A DNA stretch of 43,391 bases. Origin: Bradyrhizobium campsiandrae (lineage in GTDB: Bacteria; Pseudomonadota; Alphaproteobacteria; Rhizobiales; Xanthobacteraceae). The stretch lies in NCBI RefSeq assembly GCF_014529705.1, contig NZ_JAANIH010000072.1:1-43391 (forward strand). The letters are read 5' to 3'. The notes beneath the pieces are model-generated. The model saw nothing but the letters and a program-made list of their open reading frames with translations. It was not told the DNA's origin and ran no database searches. Made by a program: the position numbers and the translations under genes. Of this stretch, positions 23,315-30,575 are shown piece after piece (position 1 is the stretch's first letter; the number at the start of each line of letters is the position of its first letter).

Positions 23315-24535
23315 TTACAGCGTCTCGCCCTTCAGCAACCGCGGGATCTCGCCCGTGAGCCCGGCGGCCTGGCGGATGAAGAGGTTTTTCAGCGGCGGGG
23401 TGCGGTCGACGATGCCGAGGCCGATGTCGCGCACGGTGCGCAATAGCGTCGACTCATTGGAGAACAGGAAGTTCAGCGAATTGGTGGCAACGCCCATCGC
23501 CATGGTGTCGAAGCGGCGCCAGCGCTGGTAACGCTCGAGCACATCGGCGCCGCCGAGATCCATGCCGAGCCGCGCGGCATCGACCACCACCTCGGCCAAA
23601 GCGGCGACATCCTTCAGACCCATGTTGAGGCCCTGGCCCGCGATGGGATGAATCACGTGCGCGGAATCGCCGACCAGCGCGAGGCGCTCGGCAATGAAGG
23701 AGCGCGCCACGAAGTAAGACAGCGGGAATGCGCGCGGCTTGTCGAGCGCCTTCACCTCGCCGAGATGCAGGCCAAAGCGCTGCTCGAGCTCGGCGTGAAA
23801 GTCCTCGTCACCGAGCGCAATGATGCGCGCGGCTTCCGTGCGGCGCTCGGTCCACACCAGCGAGGATCGCTTGCCGGTGAGGGGCAGGATTGCAAATGGC
23901 CCCGCCGGCAAGAAGTGCTCTTCGGCGCGCCCTTCGTGATCGCGCTCATGGCCGACGGTGACGACGATGCCGGATTGATCGTAGTCCCAGCCATGGGTGG
24001 CGATGCCGGCGCGCTCGCGCAGCCTGGATTTGGCGCCGTCAGCAGCGACCAGGAGACTCGCGGCAATCTTGCTGCCGTCGCCGAGCGTGACGTCGATGCC
24101 ATCGGCGCTGGCGTCATAGGACGCGACCGTCGTTGCGCGCAGGTCGATGCCGGCGGCTTCGGCGCGGACGACCAGCGCGTCGATCAGGCGGCGGTTCTCG
24201 ACCATATGCGCGAAGGGCTCGCCCGGCGCGACATCGCCGGCGAAATTCAGGAATGTCGGACGCGTGGCGTCCTCGAGCTTGGAATCGGTGACGACCATGT
24301 CGAGGATCGGCTGCGCCTCGGCCCTGACGTCGTCCCAGGCGCCGAGCGCCTCGAACAGGCGGCGGCAGGCCGCGACGATCGCGGTGGCGCGGGGATCGCG
24401 GCTCGGCCGTGTATCGAGCGCGGGATCGGCGACGATGACGGGAATCTCGGGGCCGAGCCCCTGGCGCAAGGCCAATGCGAGCGCGAGGCCCGCAAATGCG
24501 CCGCCGCCAATGACGATGTGACCCTGTACTGACAT
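23315..24535 (-). CDS. UbiH/UbiF/COQ6-family FAD hydroxylase
   Basis: A 406-residue flavoprotein monooxygenase of the ubiquinone biosynthesis hydroxylase family. The dinucleotide motif IGGGAFAGLALAL starts at residue 8, SRDPRATAIVAACRRLFE contains the conserved Arg of the family, ADGAKSRLRE is the DG motif, and ALVGDSAHVIHPIAGQGLNMGLKD is the GD motif that binds the FAD ribityl chain. It would hydroxylate the aromatic ring of a ubiquinone precursor at the inner face of the membrane. Which ring position is not evident, since alphaproteobacterial enzymes of this family differ in regiospecificity. It is convergent with the Trm112 gene and divergent from tesB. Confidence 0.92.
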   Translation of the reverse strand: MSVQGHIVIGGGAFAGLALALALRQGLGPEIPVIVADPALDTRPSRDPRATAIVAACRRLFEALGAWDDVRAEAQPILDMVVTDSKLEDATRPTFLNFAGDVAPGEPFAHMVENRRLIDALVVRAEAAGIDLRATTVASYDASADGIDVTLGDGSKIAASLLVAADGAKSRLRERAGIATHGWDYDQSGIVVTVGHERDHEGRAEEHFLPAGPFAILPLTGKRSSLVWTERRTEAARIIALGDEDFHAELEQRFGLHLGEVKALDKPRAFPLSYFVARSFIAERLALVGDSAHVIHPIAGQGLNMGLKDVAALAEVVVDAARLGMDLGGADVLERYQRWRRFDTMAMGVATNSLNFLFSNESTLLRTVRDIGLGIVDRTPPLKNLFIRQAAGLTGEIPRLLKGETL

Positions 24536-24691
24536 ACCAAACTTCCCGTCTAACTCTTGGTCTTGCTAGCAGACTTGAGGTGGGCGAAACAGTGCGGTGA
24601 AACAAGGGCGGAACGGCCCGCAAAAACTGCCTGATGTGTCATTCCGGGGCGATTGCTCGCGCCGACATGACGGCAAGAGAGCACCACCACC

Positions 24692-25555
24692 ATGTCCAAA
24701 AGCCTGATCGACCTGATCTCGATCCTCGACCTCGAACAGCTCGAGGTGAATTTGTTCCGCGGCAACAGCCCGAAGACGAGCTGGCAGCGGGTGTTCGGCG
24801 GGCAGGTGATCGGACAGGCGATGGTGGCGGCCTGCCGCACCGTCGAGGGCCGTCTGCCGCATTCGCTGCACTGCTATTTCATCCTGCCGGGCGATCCGCA
24901 GATCCCGATCATCTACCAGGTCGAGCGCTTGCGCGACGGCAAGAGCTATTCGACGCGGCGCGTCACCGCGATCCAGCACGGCAACGCGATCTTCTCGGTC
25001 ATGGTGTCGTTCCACGCCGAGGAAGAGAGCGCGTTCGACCACCAGGACAAGATGCCTGACGTGCCGCCGCCGGAAAAACTCACCGCGGAGGAGGTGGCGA
25101 AGCAGCCGATGTTCCGCGAGATGCCGGAGTTCATCCGCCGCTATTACGAGTCCGATCGCCCGATCGAGCTGCGCCCGGTCGAGCTCGGCCGTTATTTTGG
25201 GCAGAAGATCGAGGACGGCCGCATCCATGTCTGGATCAGGACCGCGGCGAAGTTGCCGGATGATCCGGCGCTGCACATGTGCGCGCTGGCCTATGCATCG
25301 GACTTCTCGCTGCTGGATGCGATCATGGCGCGCTACGGCCGCACGCTGTTCGACAAGCGGATGATGCCGGCGAGCCTCGACCACGCGATGTGGTTTCACC
25401 GCCCGTTCCGCGCCGACGAATGGCTGCTTTATTCGCAGGATTCGCCGAGCGCGCAAGGCGGCCGCGGCCTGACCCGCGGCTCGATCTTCAAGCCTGACGG
25501 CACGCTGGTCGCCTCCGTCGCGCAGGAAGGCTCCGTGCGCGAGCGGCGGAGCTGA
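24692..25555 (+). CDS. tesB: Acyl-CoA thioesterase II
   Basis: A 287-residue double hot-dog protein, exactly the TesB length. The first hot-dog contains WQRVFGGQVIGQAMVAA and HSLHCYFILPGDP; the second has ALAYASDFSLLDAIM, where the Asp aligns with the catalytic Asp of E. coli TesB, then SLDHAMWFHRPFRADEWLL and LVASVAQEGSVR with the catalytic Gln. It hydrolyses medium- and long-chain acyl-CoA in the cytosol. Its TGA stop abuts the stop of the convergent GYF_2 gene with no base between, so the two transcripts must overlap at their ends. A fragment of the dispersed repeat (GTCATTCCGGGGCG, 24639-24652) precedes it. Confidence 0.95.
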   Translation: MSKSLIDLISILDLEQLEVNLFRGNSPKTSWQRVFGGQVIGQAMVAACRTVEGRLPHSLHCYFILPGDPQIPIIYQVERLRDGKSYSTRRVTAIQHGNAIFSVMVSFHAEEESAFDHQDKMPDVPPPEKLTAEEVAKQPMFREMPEFIRRYYESDRPIELRPVELGRYFGQKIEDGRIHVWIRTAAKLPDDPALHMCALAYASDFSLLDAIMARYGRTLFDKRMMPASLDHAMWFHRPFRADEWLLYSQDSPSAQGGRGLTRGSIFKPDGTLVASVAQEGSVRERRS

Positions 25556-26428
25556 TCAGAAAGCGCGCCCCGCCACTGTGGCGCGATCCACCAGCGCGAA
25601 TTGCGACACATACCAGTTGCCGTACCAGCGCAGCATCCACGGGATCGGGATGATCAAGCTGCAGGCCAGCGAGAACACGATTGTCCGCCACAGCAACTGC
25701 CAGCCGCTGGCGTTGAACGCGATCTCGCGCCGCGTGCCTTCGGTGTTGCGGCAGATCCAGCGCATCCAGTACGCCAGCACCCAGGCCCAGCCGATGATGG
25801 TGACGGTCGAGATCATCATCAGGAGATACCAGCCGACATAGCCGATCGCGCTGCCCTGGAAAGACAGCGGCAAGCGCTCGCCGTTCGAGGTGAGGTTGGC
25901 CACGATCCAGCGCAGGACGACCCAGGCGAAAAACGCGTTGATGACCGTCGCAACCAGCGGAGCGTAGGACACGCCGGTCGCGCCGGCATAGGTCAGCAGC
26001 GCGTTGCCCATCAAGGCCCACCAGATGTCCATCGGCTGGCCGGCGAAACCGAAATTCGGTCGGCCGGGCACCCTTATGTTGCTCGTGACGTAGCGGTAGA
26101 ACCAGACCGTGACCCAGGGCGCGGGAATCACCAGCAGCATGCCGATCACGAACACGATGCTGCGGCCGAGCAGGCCGAACGGACTGAAATCTGCGGCCAG
26201 CGCACCGCCGCCCGTCATCGGCGGACCGCCGGCGGGAATGATCGGCGGCGCGCCAGCGGCGCTGCCGAGCAGGCCCGGAATTTCGGCGGCCTTCTGCCAG
26301 CCGGCCATGCCCTCGGACCACACCAGGGTGTCCGCACGCACGATCCCTTGCGCGATCAGGTCGCGGAACTGCCCCTCCGCATAGGGCCCCTGCTGCTTGC
26401 CCTCGGATGCATAGAACCAACTCGCCAT
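25556..26428 (-). CDS. GYF_2 (DUF4339) domain membrane protein
   Basis: A 290-residue protein. Residues 1-55 are a GYF_2 domain (WFYASEGKQQGPYAEGQFRDLI ... TLVWSEGMAGWQKA), split here by the usual short loop. A Pro/Gly-rich linker follows, then about six TM segments with WVTVWFYRYVTSNI and YWMRWICRNTEG, resembling the DUF898-type membrane part seen in many alphaproteobacterial proteins. GYF_2 modules bind peptides or act as small adaptors; the protein's role is unknown. It is convergent with tesB, with zero spacing, and is divergent from the first glnK gene with 243 bp between them. Confidence 0.8.
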   Translation of the reverse strand: MASWFYASEGKQQGPYAEGQFRDLIAQGIVRADTLVWSEGMAGWQKAAEIPGLLGSAAGAPPIIPAGGPPMTGGGALAADFSPFGLLGRSIVFVIGMLLVIPAPWVTVWFYRYVTSNIRVPGRPNFGFAGQPMDIWWALMGNALLTYAGATGVSYAPLVATVINAFFAWVVLRWIVANLTSNGERLPLSFQGSAIGYVGWYLLMMISTVTIIGWAWVLAYWMRWICRNTEGTRREIAFNASGWQLLWRTIVFSLACSLIIPIPWMLRWYGNWYVSQFALVDRATVAGRAF

Positions 26429-26671
26429 GACGCGTCCCCCAAAATACTTATGTACCGCTCGGCAGACGCGGGTTCACCGTATCCATGCCAAAATGCATTG
26501 TGATGGATGAACGGATGCCCTGTACAGAGGCGGCCGTTCACATGACCACCCCAGGCTAGGCGTTTTTCCGCTTCAATCTGCAAGTTTTTTGTGCCATTTG
26601 CCCGGAAAGATGCCAGATTGACGCGGCGCCGGGGACAGACGGCGCGGCGCATCCCGGGGAACAGGCTGACC

Positions 26672-27010
26672 ATGAAACTCGTCGTCGCGATCATCAAACC
26701 CTTCAAGCTCGATGAGGTCCGCCAGGCCCTGACGGCGATCGGCGTCCACGGCATGACCGTGACCGAGGTGAAGGGCTATGGCCGCCAGAAAGGTCACACC
26801 GAGATCTATCGCGGCGCGGAATATGTCGTGAACTTCCTGCCCAAGCTGCGGATCGAGATCGCGGTCGCCTCCGACGTCGCCGACAAGGCCGTGAGCGTGA
26901 TCACCGCGACCGCCCGCACCGGACAGATCGGCGACGGCAAGATCTTCGTCACGCCGATCGACAACGCGGTGCGGATCCGCACCGGCGAGACCGACAGCGA
27001 CGCGCTCTAA
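26672..27010 (+). CDS. glnK: PII nitrogen-regulatory protein GlnK (copy 1)
   Basis: A 112-residue PII signal protein. The T-loop is complete (GYGRQKGHTEIYRGAEY, with Tyr51 for uridylylation), and TGQIGDGKIFV with VRIRTGE forms the B and C loops that bind ATP, ADP and 2-oxoglutarate. GlnK proteins dock on the trimeric AmtB to shut it when nitrogen is ample. The frame is open upstream, but ATG 26672 gives the exact family length. It is followed by amtB after 86 bp, the classic glnK-amtB pair. I could not find a -24/-12 (sigma-54) promoter in front of it. It differs from copy 2 at about 27 of 112 positions (hand count), with an unchanged T-loop except at position 52. Confidence 0.97.
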   Translation: MKLVVAIIKPFKLDEVRQALTAIGVHGMTVTEVKGYGRQKGHTEIYRGAEYVVNFLPKLRIEIAVASDVADKAVSVITATARTGQIGDGKIFVTPIDNAVRIRTGETDSDAL

Positions 27011-27096
27011 CCTATCTTCTTTTTTCTTTGCTCTTCGATCGCACCGGGCAACGACGCCACAGCGTGCGACGCCATCATGATGCCGGGGGAAATGAC

Positions 27097-28398
27097 ATGG
27101 CGGTATTGTCGCGCCGCGTAGCCGCTATGGCTGCGGGATCAGGATTTGCGTTCGCATTGGCTTCGCCGTCATACGCAGCAGGTTCGGAGATCAACACCGC
27201 CGACACCGCCTGGATGATCGTCGCCACCGCGCTGGTGCTGATGATGACGATCCCCGGACTTGCGCTGTTCTATTCCGGCATGGTGCGCAAGAAGAACGTG
27301 CTTGCAACCATGGCGCAGAGCCTCGCCGCGGTGACGCTGATCTCCATTCTCTGGGTCGCGTTCGGCTATTCGCTGTGCTTCGTCGGCGACGGCCCCTGGC
27401 TCGGCTCGCTCGACCGCTGGTTTCTCGCCGGCATGACCATGGACAGCGTCAACCCGGCGGCGAAGACGATCCCGGAAGCGCTGTTCATGCTGTACCAGAT
27501 GACGTTTGCGATCATCACCGTGGCGCTGGTCGCGGGCTCGGTCGCCGACCGGATGCGGTTCTCGGCCTATCTCTTGTTCTCGGTCGCCTGGTTCATCTTC
27601 GTCTACATTCCGCTGGCGCATTGGATCTGGGGCGGCGGCTTCCTCAACAGCATGGGCGTGCTGGATTTCGCCGGCGGCCTCGTCGTGCATCTGTCGGCCG
27701 GCACCGGCGGCCTCGTCGCCGCGAAGGTGATGGGACGGCGTCATGGCTACGGCACCGAAAACCTGTCGCCGTTCGATCTGTCGCTTGCGGTGATGGGCAC
27801 CGGCCTGTTGTGGGTCGGCTGGTTCGGCTTCAACGGCGGCTCGGCGGGCGCGGCCAACGCGCGCGCGGTGATGGCGATCATCGCGACGCATCTGGCCGCC
27901 TGCTCCGGCGCGCTGACCTGGGGCGCGATCGAATGGTCGACGCGGCGCAAGCCGTCCGTGCTCGGCATGATCTCGGGCGCGGTCGCCGGGCTCGGCACCA
28001 TCACGCCGGCCTCGGGCTTCGTCGCGCCGTGGCACGGCATCGTCATCGGTATCGCCGCGGGCGGAATCTGCTACTGGGCCTGCACCTGGCTGAAGCACCG
28101 CTTCGACTATGACGACTCGCTCGACGTGTTCGGCGTCCATGGCATCGGCGGACTGACCGGCACGCTGCTCGCCGGCGTGTTCGCAACCAGCGCGATCGGC
28201 GGCACCGCCGGCCTGCTCGAAGGCCATCCGCAGCAATTGCTGATCCAGCTCTACGGCGTCGCCGTCACCTTCGTCTGGTCGGCCGGCGTGAGCTACATGC
28301 TGCTCAAGCTGGTCGGCCTGTTCGTGCCGCTGCGGGTCTCGCGCGAGCACGAGCTCGAAGGGCTCGACATCTCGCAGCACGGTGAGGCGCTTCAGTAA
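27097..28398 (+). CDS. amtB: Ammonium transporter AmtB (copy 1)
   Basis: A 433-residue, 11-TM ammonium channel with a cleavable signal peptide (FAFALASPSYAA). The family marks are TIPGLALFYSGMVRKKNVL, the twin-His pore residues in VVHLSAG and DVFGVHGIGG, GLLWVGWFGFNGGS and the DDSLDVFG loop. The C-terminal tail HELEGLDISQHGE is the conserved regulatory region that contacts the channel and GlnK. ATG 27097 has GGGGGAA upstream; an earlier in-frame start at 27028 would add a non-family extension. Compared with copy 2 it lacks a segment of roughly 45 residues before the first pore His, so it has the standard length. Confidence 0.97.
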   Translation: MAVLSRRVAAMAAGSGFAFALASPSYAAGSEINTADTAWMIVATALVLMMTIPGLALFYSGMVRKKNVLATMAQSLAAVTLISILWVAFGYSLCFVGDGPWLGSLDRWFLAGMTMDSVNPAAKTIPEALFMLYQMTFAIITVALVAGSVADRMRFSAYLLFSVAWFIFVYIPLAHWIWGGGFLNSMGVLDFAGGLVVHLSAGTGGLVAAKVMGRRHGYGTENLSPFDLSLAVMGTGLLWVGWFGFNGGSAGAANARAVMAIIATHLAACSGALTWGAIEWSTRRKPSVLGMISGAVAGLGTITPASGFVAPWHGIVIGIAAGGICYWACTWLKHRFDYDDSLDVFGVHGIGGLTGTLLAGVFATSAIGGTAGLLEGHPQQLLIQLYGVAVTFVWSAGVSYMLLKLVGLFVPLRVSREHELEGLDISQHGEALQ

Positions 28399-28421
28399 GG
28401 GCGTGTCAGCAAAGGGCTTGC

Positions 28422-28451
28422 GCAACACATAAGTACATGCTTATGTGTTGC
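28422..28451. promoter_or_regulatory. Perfect 12-bp palindrome directly before the ArsR start codon
   Basis: GCAACACATAAG (28422-28433) and CTTATGTGTTGC (28440-28451) are exact mirror images around TACATG. The ATG of the regulator is one base after the right arm. This is the expected operator of an autorepressing ArsR protein, since each arm holds ACATAAG. Because it reaches the start codon, any transcript with a leader would also begin with a stable hairpin that covers the ribosome site; otherwise the message is leaderless. Confidence 0.8.
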
Positions 28452-28452
28452 C

Positions 28453-28767
28453 ATGATCGAAGCCGACATCTTCAAGGCGCTGGCCGACCCGACGCGGCGC
28501 AAGGTGTTTGAAAAACTCGCCGGCGGCAGTCTCAACGCCAGCGCCTTGCGCGACGGTTTGGAGATCAGCCAGCCGGCGATGTCGCAGCATCTGTCGGTGC
28601 TGCGCGCCGCTGGCCTCGTGCGCGAGCAGCGGCAGGGCCGCTTTGTCAATTACGAAGTCGATCCCGACGGACTCCTCGCCATCGGGGCCTGGCTTGCGCG
28701 CTACCGTGCCTATTGGCCGAAGCGCATGGAAGCACTCGCTGACCTCCTGAAGGACATGGATCAATGA
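28453..28767 (+). CDS. ArsR-family transcriptional repressor
   Basis: A 104-residue winged-helix protein: IFKALADPTRRKVFEKLAGG is the standard ArsR start, QPAMSQHLSVLRAAGLVREQRQGRF (in two parts) the recognition helix and wing. There are no Cys pairs of the metal-sensing type, so it belongs with the non-metal ArsR regulators that are paired with AHSA1/SRPBCC genes. The next gene overlaps by ATGA (28764-28767), so they are co-translated. It probably represses its own operon through the palindrome at 28422-28451. Confidence 0.92.
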   Translation: MIEADIFKALADPTRRKVFEKLAGGSLNASALRDGLEISQPAMSQHLSVLRAAGLVREQRQGRFVNYEVDPDGLLAIGAWLARYRAYWPKRMEALADLLKDMDQ

Positions 28768-29129
28768 GCGACGCCGTGAAGCCCGATCCCTCCGATGAAT
28801 GCTTGACACGCGAAGAGGCCTTGGTGCTCGAGTTTGAATTCGATGCGCCGCCGGCAAAAGTCTGGCGCGCCGTGACCATTCCTGAATTGCGCGAGCGCTG
28901 GCTGCCGGGTTGCGACCTTGCCGGCACCGAACCTGAAACATCGATTCCCGGCGAAGAGGTGCGCTACCGGATGCGCGAGTCAGAACCGCCGTTCCGCGAG
29001 AGCGAGGTCATCTTCAAGATCGAGCCGAACGTATCAGGCGGCACGCGCTTTCGCATCATCCAGCAGGCCTGCGTGACGCTGCCGCAGCCGGCCAACAGCA
29101 ATTGCTGCGTGATGCGCGCGGCGGCCTGA
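28764..29129 (+). CDS. SRPBCC/AHSA1-domain protein
   Basis: A 121-residue protein of the START-like SRPBCC fold, AHSA1 branch. LVLEFEFDAPPAKVWRAVTIPELRERWLPG (in two parts) is the usual opening strand and helix; GEEVRYRMRESEPPFRESEVIFKI and GGTRFRIIQQ follow. These folds bind hydrophobic ligands; pairing with ArsR is common, which suggests a ligand-sensing or detoxifying role. It is shorter than many relatives (about 140-160 residues) and ends NCCVMRAAA without the usual long last helix, so its 3' end may be trimmed. The atypical clpP follows after 54 bp. Confidence 0.82.
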   Translation: MSDAVKPDPSDECLTREEALVLEFEFDAPPAKVWRAVTIPELRERWLPGCDLAGTEPETSIPGEEVRYRMRESEPPFRESEVIFKIEPNVSGGTRFRIIQQACVTLPQPANSNCCVMRAAA

Positions 29130-29183
29130 CGCCACCAGACTTCATCACCCAAAGACATCACCTTAAAGACATGGAGGTCGCCG

Positions 29184-29786
29184 ATGCGCGACATGCTTCA
29201 GCTCGTCCCTATGGTCGTCGAACAATCGGCGCGCGGCGAACGATCCTTCGACATCTACTCGCGCCTCCTGCGCGAGCGCATCATCTTCCTCAACGGCGAG
29301 GTCAATGACGCGATGTCGGGCCTCGTCTGCGCGCAGCTGCTGTTTCTGGAAGCGGAGAATCCGAGCCGGCCGATCAATCTCTACATCAATTCCTATGGCG
29401 GCGTGGTCACGAGCGGGCTCGCCATGTACGACACCATGCAGTTCATCAAGGCGCCGGTTCATACGCTGTGCATGGGCACCGCGCGCTCGATGGGCTCGTT
29501 CCTGCTGATGGCCGGCGAACCCGGCCACCGCGCCGCTTTGCCCAATGCGAGCCTCCACGTGCATCAGCCGCTCGGCGGCTTTCAGGGACAGGCGTCCGAC
29601 ATCCTGATCCATGCCAATGAAATGCAGGAAACCAAGCGGCGCATCATCCGCCTCTATGCCCAGCATTGCGGGCGCACCGAGGAGGAGGTGGAGCGGACGC
29701 TCGACCGCGACCACTTCATGACCGCACAACAGGGGGTCGAGTGGGGCCTGGTCGATCGGGTGTTCGCCGAGCGCGACGTCGCCTGA
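29184..29786 (+). CDS. ClpP-family serine protease, atypical paralogue
   Basis: A 200-residue ClpP. The catalytic triad is present: Ser102 in ARSMGSF, His127 in HVHQP and Asp176 in DRDHF. The GGVVTSGLAMYDTMQFIK segment and the C-terminal GVEWGLVDRVF are also normal. Two usually invariant spots differ: NSPGG in the oxyanion region is NSYGG (Tyr71), and G-x-AASMG at the nucleophile elbow is MGTARSMG. The N-terminal region is short, so no long propeptide is seen. The main clpP of this group sits with clpX and lon; this copy stands after an ArsR-AHSA1 pair without clpX or clpA, so it may join mixed ClpP rings. It starts at ATG 29184 after an AGGTCG stretch. Confidence 0.9.
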   Translation: MRDMLQLVPMVVEQSARGERSFDIYSRLLRERIIFLNGEVNDAMSGLVCAQLLFLEAENPSRPINLYINSYGGVVTSGLAMYDTMQFIKAPVHTLCMGTARSMGSFLLMAGEPGHRAALPNASLHVHQPLGGFQGQASDILIHANEMQETKRRIIRLYAQHCGRTEEEVERTLDRDHFMTAQQGVEWGLVDRVFAERDVA

Positions 29787-30197
29787 CGGCTGATAGCGGA
29801 CCTCAGCCTGATACCTCTTGGCAACCTTCACGGTCGGATGGGTCGCCGTGCTCGCGCATCCCGTGAGCAGGAGGGTGCGAAATGGCGAAGCCATCCCTAA
29901 TAAAATACCTTTCCGCTGCCCGACGCGTGAGCAACATTGTGTCGGCAGCCTGTCTTGCCTTCTTTTTAATCAGGGCTGACCATGTATTGAGCGCGACGTA
30001 ATAGCGCACTGCACTGCAATACGCGCCAAACGCGAAAACACCCGTTTTCATAGTCCGTTAGGCAAAGCGCCCGATCTGGCACGGCATTTGATTCTAGGGG
30101 CCCGGCTGTGCCCGCGTAGTGAAACGTCTCCCTCGTGGCGAACCAGTCGAGAAACGCCCGGCCACGTCCGGACCGGGCCCAAGCGGGGATAGGACCC
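29787..30197. other. 411-bp intergenic region upstream of glnK copy 2
   Basis: The region is AT-richer than its surroundings around 29890-30060. It contains the sigma-54-like site at 30077-30091 and presumably NtrC sites upstream, though I could not match a clear NtrC palindrome. A minus-strand frame starting at 29894 has a lipobox-like LLLTGC but runs antisense into clpP and is not called. No RNA gene was recognised. Confidence 0.5.
30077..30091 (+). promoter_or_regulatory. glnK: Sigma-54 (-24/-12) promoter-like site before glnK copy 2
   Basis: TGGCACG-GCAT-TTGA matches the RpoN consensus TGGCACG-N4-TTGC with correct spacing. The only deviation is A for C in the -12 element. The predicted transcript start is about 95 bp before the glnK ATG. 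Nitrogen-limitation control through NtrC is the usual regime for glnK-amtB. Confidence 0.6.
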
Positions 30198-30536
30198 ATG
30201 AAAATTGTTATGGCGATTATCAAGCCATTCAAGCTGGAAGAAGTCCGTGACGCCCTGACCGCCATTGGCGTTCACGGTCTCACGGTGACGGAAGTCAAGG
30301 GATATGGCCGTCAGAAAGGCCATACGGAAATCTATCGCGGCGCCGAATACGCCGTGAGCTTCCTGCCCAAGATCAAGATCGAAGTCGCTGTCGCCTCCGA
30401 GCAAGTCGACAAGACCATCGACGCCATCACGTCGGCTGCGAAAACCGGACAGATCGGCGACGGCAAGATCTTCGTCATCAACCTCGACCATGCGGTTCGC
30501 ATCCGCACCGGCGAGGCCGACGCCGCGGCCCTTTGA
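30198..30536 (+). CDS. glnK: PII nitrogen-regulatory protein GlnK (copy 2)
   Basis: A 112-residue PII protein with the same T-loop as copy 1 (GYGRQKGHTEIYRGAEY, Tyr51) and intact nucleotide-binding loops (TGQIGDGKIFV, VRIRTGE). It starts at ATG 30198 after ATAGGA; the open frame upstream to 30135 is not family-like. It is followed by amtB copy 2 after 39 bp. With a sigma-54-like promoter in front, this pair is the better candidate for induction under nitrogen limitation. Differences from copy 1 cluster in residues 68-86 and at the C-terminus, outside the T-loop, so both should be able to meet the same uridylyltransferase and AmtB partners. Confidence 0.97.
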   Translation: MKIVMAIIKPFKLEEVRDALTAIGVHGLTVTEVKGYGRQKGHTEIYRGAEYAVSFLPKIKIEVAVASEQVDKTIDAITSAAKTGQIGDGKIFVINLDHAVRIRTGEADAAAL

Positions 30537-30575
30537 TTTCGCGCTCAACCAAAAATTCAATCAGGAGTAAATGCA

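Noticed and set aside
26440..26671. Sigma-54 promoter before glnK copy 1
   Set aside because: The nearest candidate (GGCGTTTTTCCGC, about 26557-26570) has 9 rather than 10 bases between GG and GC and lacks the TGGCAC context.
29770..29894. Minus-strand frame starting MASPFRTLLLTGC with a lipobox-like motif
   Set aside because: The hydrophobic part is too short for a lipoprotein signal, and the frame runs on antisense through clpP. It could at most be a remnant.
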